Notes under the pieces: generated by a model | The model's database searches: none | Told to the model about the DNA's origin: nothing | What the model saw: the letters and a program-made list of their open reading frames with translations, nothing else | Assembly (NCBI RefSeq): GCF_018860975.1 | Contig: NZ_JAHKQI010000010.1 | Span: 186,001-250,000, forward strand | Origin: Lentibacter algarum | Lineage (GTDB): Bacteria; Pseudomonadota; Alphaproteobacteria; Rhodobacterales; Rhodobacteraceae | DNA: 64,000 nt | Direction of reading: 5' to 3' | Program-made: the position numbers and the translations under genes | Shown here: piece by piece, positions 62,738 through 64,000 of the stretch | Layout of the letters: each line of letters opens with the position of its first letter | How positions within the stretch are numbered: the first letter of the stretch is position 1

Positions 62738-63781
62738 TTGACCGCCTCAACACAACCGCCCTTCGCTGACACATCTGTCTCTGACCCCGACAAACTCATA
62801 GAAACCCACATCGAGTTCCCAGACAATCGCCTGCTCGTCGAGCTTTGCGGCGAGTATGATCGCAATCTTTCGGACATCGAACAAAAGCTCGGCGTTCAGA
62901 TAGTGCGGCGTGGCAACCAACTGGTGATCATCGGTGACGAAACCACAGCCAAAGCCGCTGAGGATATGCTCACACATCTCTACGAACGCCTTGAAGAGGG
63001 CCGCACAGTCGAGCCCGCAGACATTGACCGCGAGTACAGGATGGACAACCGCATCGGCAACACCAAGCCCGCAAAGCCCACCGCACCGGGCGGCCAGATC
63101 GAGATGTTCAAAGCCGGCCGCGTCGAGATCAGAACCCGTAAAAAAACTGTCGAGCCGCGCACCGACGCCCAAAAGGCCTACGTGCAGGCGCTCTATGAAA
63201 ACGCCCTCGGCTTTGGCATCGGCCCCGCTGGCACCGGCAAAACCTACCTCGCGGTCGCCGTCGGCGTGAACATGTTCATCGAGGGGCATGTTGATCGCAT
63301 CATTCTGTCCCGCCCTGCTGTCGAGGCTGGCGAGAAGCTAGGCTATCTGCCCGGCGACATGAAAGACAAAGTCGATCCCTACATGCAGCCGCTTTATGAC
63401 GCGCTCAACGACTTTCTGCCAGGCAAGCAACTGGCCAAGCTCATTGAGGAAAAACGCATCGAAATCGCCCCGCTGGCCTTCATGCGTGGCCGCACGCTCT
63501 CCAACGCCTTTGTGGTGCTCGATGAAGCCCAGAACGCCACCGCCATGCAGATGAAAATGTTCCTGACGCGTCTGGGCGAAGGCTCGCGTATGGTCATCAC
63601 CGGCGACCGCTCCCAAGTTGACCTGCCCAAGCACATCACCTCGGGGCTGTCCGACGCCGAGCGCCTGCTCAAATCCATCGACAGCATCAGCTTCAACTAC
63701 TTTACCGCTGATGACGTCGTGCGCCACCCTCTCGTCGCCGCGATCATCAAAGCCTACGACAAAGACGGGCCAGTAGGCTGA
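62738..63781 (+). CDS. phoH: PhoH-family ATPase
   Basis: A 347-residue PhoH-like P-loop ATPase. An N-terminal KH-like region (DNRLLVELCGEYDRNLSDIE) leads to the Walker A motif GIGPAGTGKTYLAVAVGV (~163-181) and Walker B in FVVLDEAQNATAMQMKMFL. TTG 62738 is the start, as AGGAG precedes it by six bases. It is upstream of ybeY, the standard order in alphaproteobacteria, where PhoH and YbeY act in RNA/ribosome processing. The two genes are separated by a hairpin-rich repeat. Confidence 0.93.
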   Translation: MTASTQPPFADTSVSDPDKLIETHIEFPDNRLLVELCGEYDRNLSDIEQKLGVQIVRRGNQLVIIGDETTAKAAEDMLTHLYERLEEGRTVEPADIDREYRMDNRIGNTKPAKPTAPGGQIEMFKAGRVEIRTRKKTVEPRTDAQKAYVQALYENALGFGIGPAGTGKTYLAVAVGVNMFIEGHVDRIILSRPAVEAGEKLGYLPGDMKDKVDPYMQPLYDALNDFLPGKQLAKLIEEKRIEIAPLAFMRGRTLSNAFVVLDEAQNATAMQMKMFLTRLGEGSRMVITGDRSQVDLPKHITSGLSDAERLLKSIDSISFNYFTADDVVRHPLVAAIIKAYDKDGPVG

Positions 63782-63798
63782 GCAACGCCAGCTCCCAC

Positions 63799-63866
63799 CT
63801 TTTTCTTGGTAAAAATATCCTGGGGGGAGGTCACAAACTCGTTTGTGACCTGGGGGCTGGCCCCCA
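63799..63866 (+). repeat. Hairpin-rich intergenic repeat, copy 2
   Basis: Starts TTTTTCTTGGTAAAAATATCC as in copy 1 (7241-7309), then a G-run. It contains the inserted stem GGTCACAAA-CTCG-TTTGTGACC (63829-63850) and ends in the shared GGGGGCTGGCCCCC. In copy 1 the hairpin lies after the G/C palindrome; here it lies before it, so the module order differs. It fills most of the phoH-ybeY gap. Confidence 0.75.
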
Positions 63867-63892
63867 TTCTTCAAATCCTTTAGTCCCGCTTT

Positions 63893-64000
63893 ATGCTCGT
63901 TGATCTGATCCTTGAGGCCCCTGATTGGGAAAGCCATAATCTCGCCGCCCTTTCCGAGCGTGCCGCGACAATGACCTTGGCGCACCTCGGCCTTTCCGCT
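63893..64000 (+). CDS. ybeY: YbeY endoribonuclease (N-terminal part only)
   Basis: The reading frame from ATG 63893 to the window edge encodes 36 residues, MLVDLILEAPDWESHNLAAL and onward to an AHLGL-type segment. This matches the N-terminus of alphaproteobacterial YbeY proteins, which process 16S rRNA 3' ends. The catalytic metal site (His-rich) lies outside the window. Position after phoH is the usual arrangement and is the main support. Confidence 0.8.
   Translation, partial: MLVDLILEAPDWESHNLAALSERAATMTLAHLGLSA

Noticed and set aside
1-64000. CRISPR array, rRNA operon or complete IS element
   Set aside because: No regular repeat-spacer series, no rRNA sequence, and no transposase-like reading frame with terminal repeats was seen.

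Overview
The window is bacterial chromosome from an alphaproteobacterium, most likely a marine Rhodobacterales (Roseobacter-group) member. The evidence is the set of gene neighbourhoods (ihfB-lapA-trpF-trpB, aroA-cmk next to rpsA, rplY/pth/ychF close together, miaB with phoH-ybeY), a SoeABC-type sulfite dehydrogenase operon, a hemP/imelysin iron locus, frequent GTG/TTG starts, and ATGA or TGATG gene overlaps. No ribosomal RNA, CRISPR array, complete insertion sequence or prophage was seen. The only tRNA found is tRNA-Ser(GCT).

Region 1 (1-12038) is an exopolysaccharide locus of Wzx/Wzy type: a flippase cut by the window edge, one GT2 and three GT4 glycosyltransferases, a hexapeptide-repeat acetyltransferase, a polytopic O-antigen ligase/polymerase-like protein and an ExoY-like priming sugar transferase. 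In its middle is a 980-residue secreted protein that appears to join an SGNH-like esterase domain, a glycoside-hydrolase-like domain and a short RTX tail. After a 1-kb gene-poor gap, region 2 (13060-18414) holds molybdenum, iron-sulfur and membrane-anchor subunits of a sulfite dehydrogenase, with an alpha/beta-hydrolase gene set between the first two. Region 3 (18533-25115) is a compact acyl-CoA degradation operon: bifunctional hydratase/dehydrogenase, two adjacent acyl-CoA dehydrogenases, an enoyl-CoA hydratase and an acyl-CoA ligase.

Region 4 (25128-32078, minus strand) is an iron/heme acquisition locus. From its promoter side it reads: a 57-residue leader gene, hemP, a cysteine-containing unknown, an IrpA-like imelysin, a porin, a di-heme DUF1111 protein, a second imelysin and a Tat-exported DUF1513 protein. 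Its promoter carries an inverted repeat that includes a TGA-N9-TCA iron-box pattern.

Region 5 (32367-50482) is mostly housekeeping: tRNA-Ser, ychF, trpA, an FMN-dependent 2-hydroxy-acid dehydrogenase, rplY, an ArsR-SRPBCC-membrane cassette, pth, trpB/trpF, lapA, ihfB and rpsA, interspersed with conserved unknowns. Region 6 (50770-53649) is a carbamoyltransferase/polysaccharide-deacetylase pair placed between rpsA and cmk-aroA, genes usually adjacent in proteobacteria. Region 7 (53654-64000) has cmk, aroA, miaB, several unknowns, a TetR regulator divergent from two small membrane-protein genes with two operator-like palindromes, an OmpA-type protein and a lipoprotein sharing a 33-residue motif, phoH, and the start of ybeY. 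A hairpin-rich repeat occurs twice, after the acetyltransferase gene and between phoH and ybeY.
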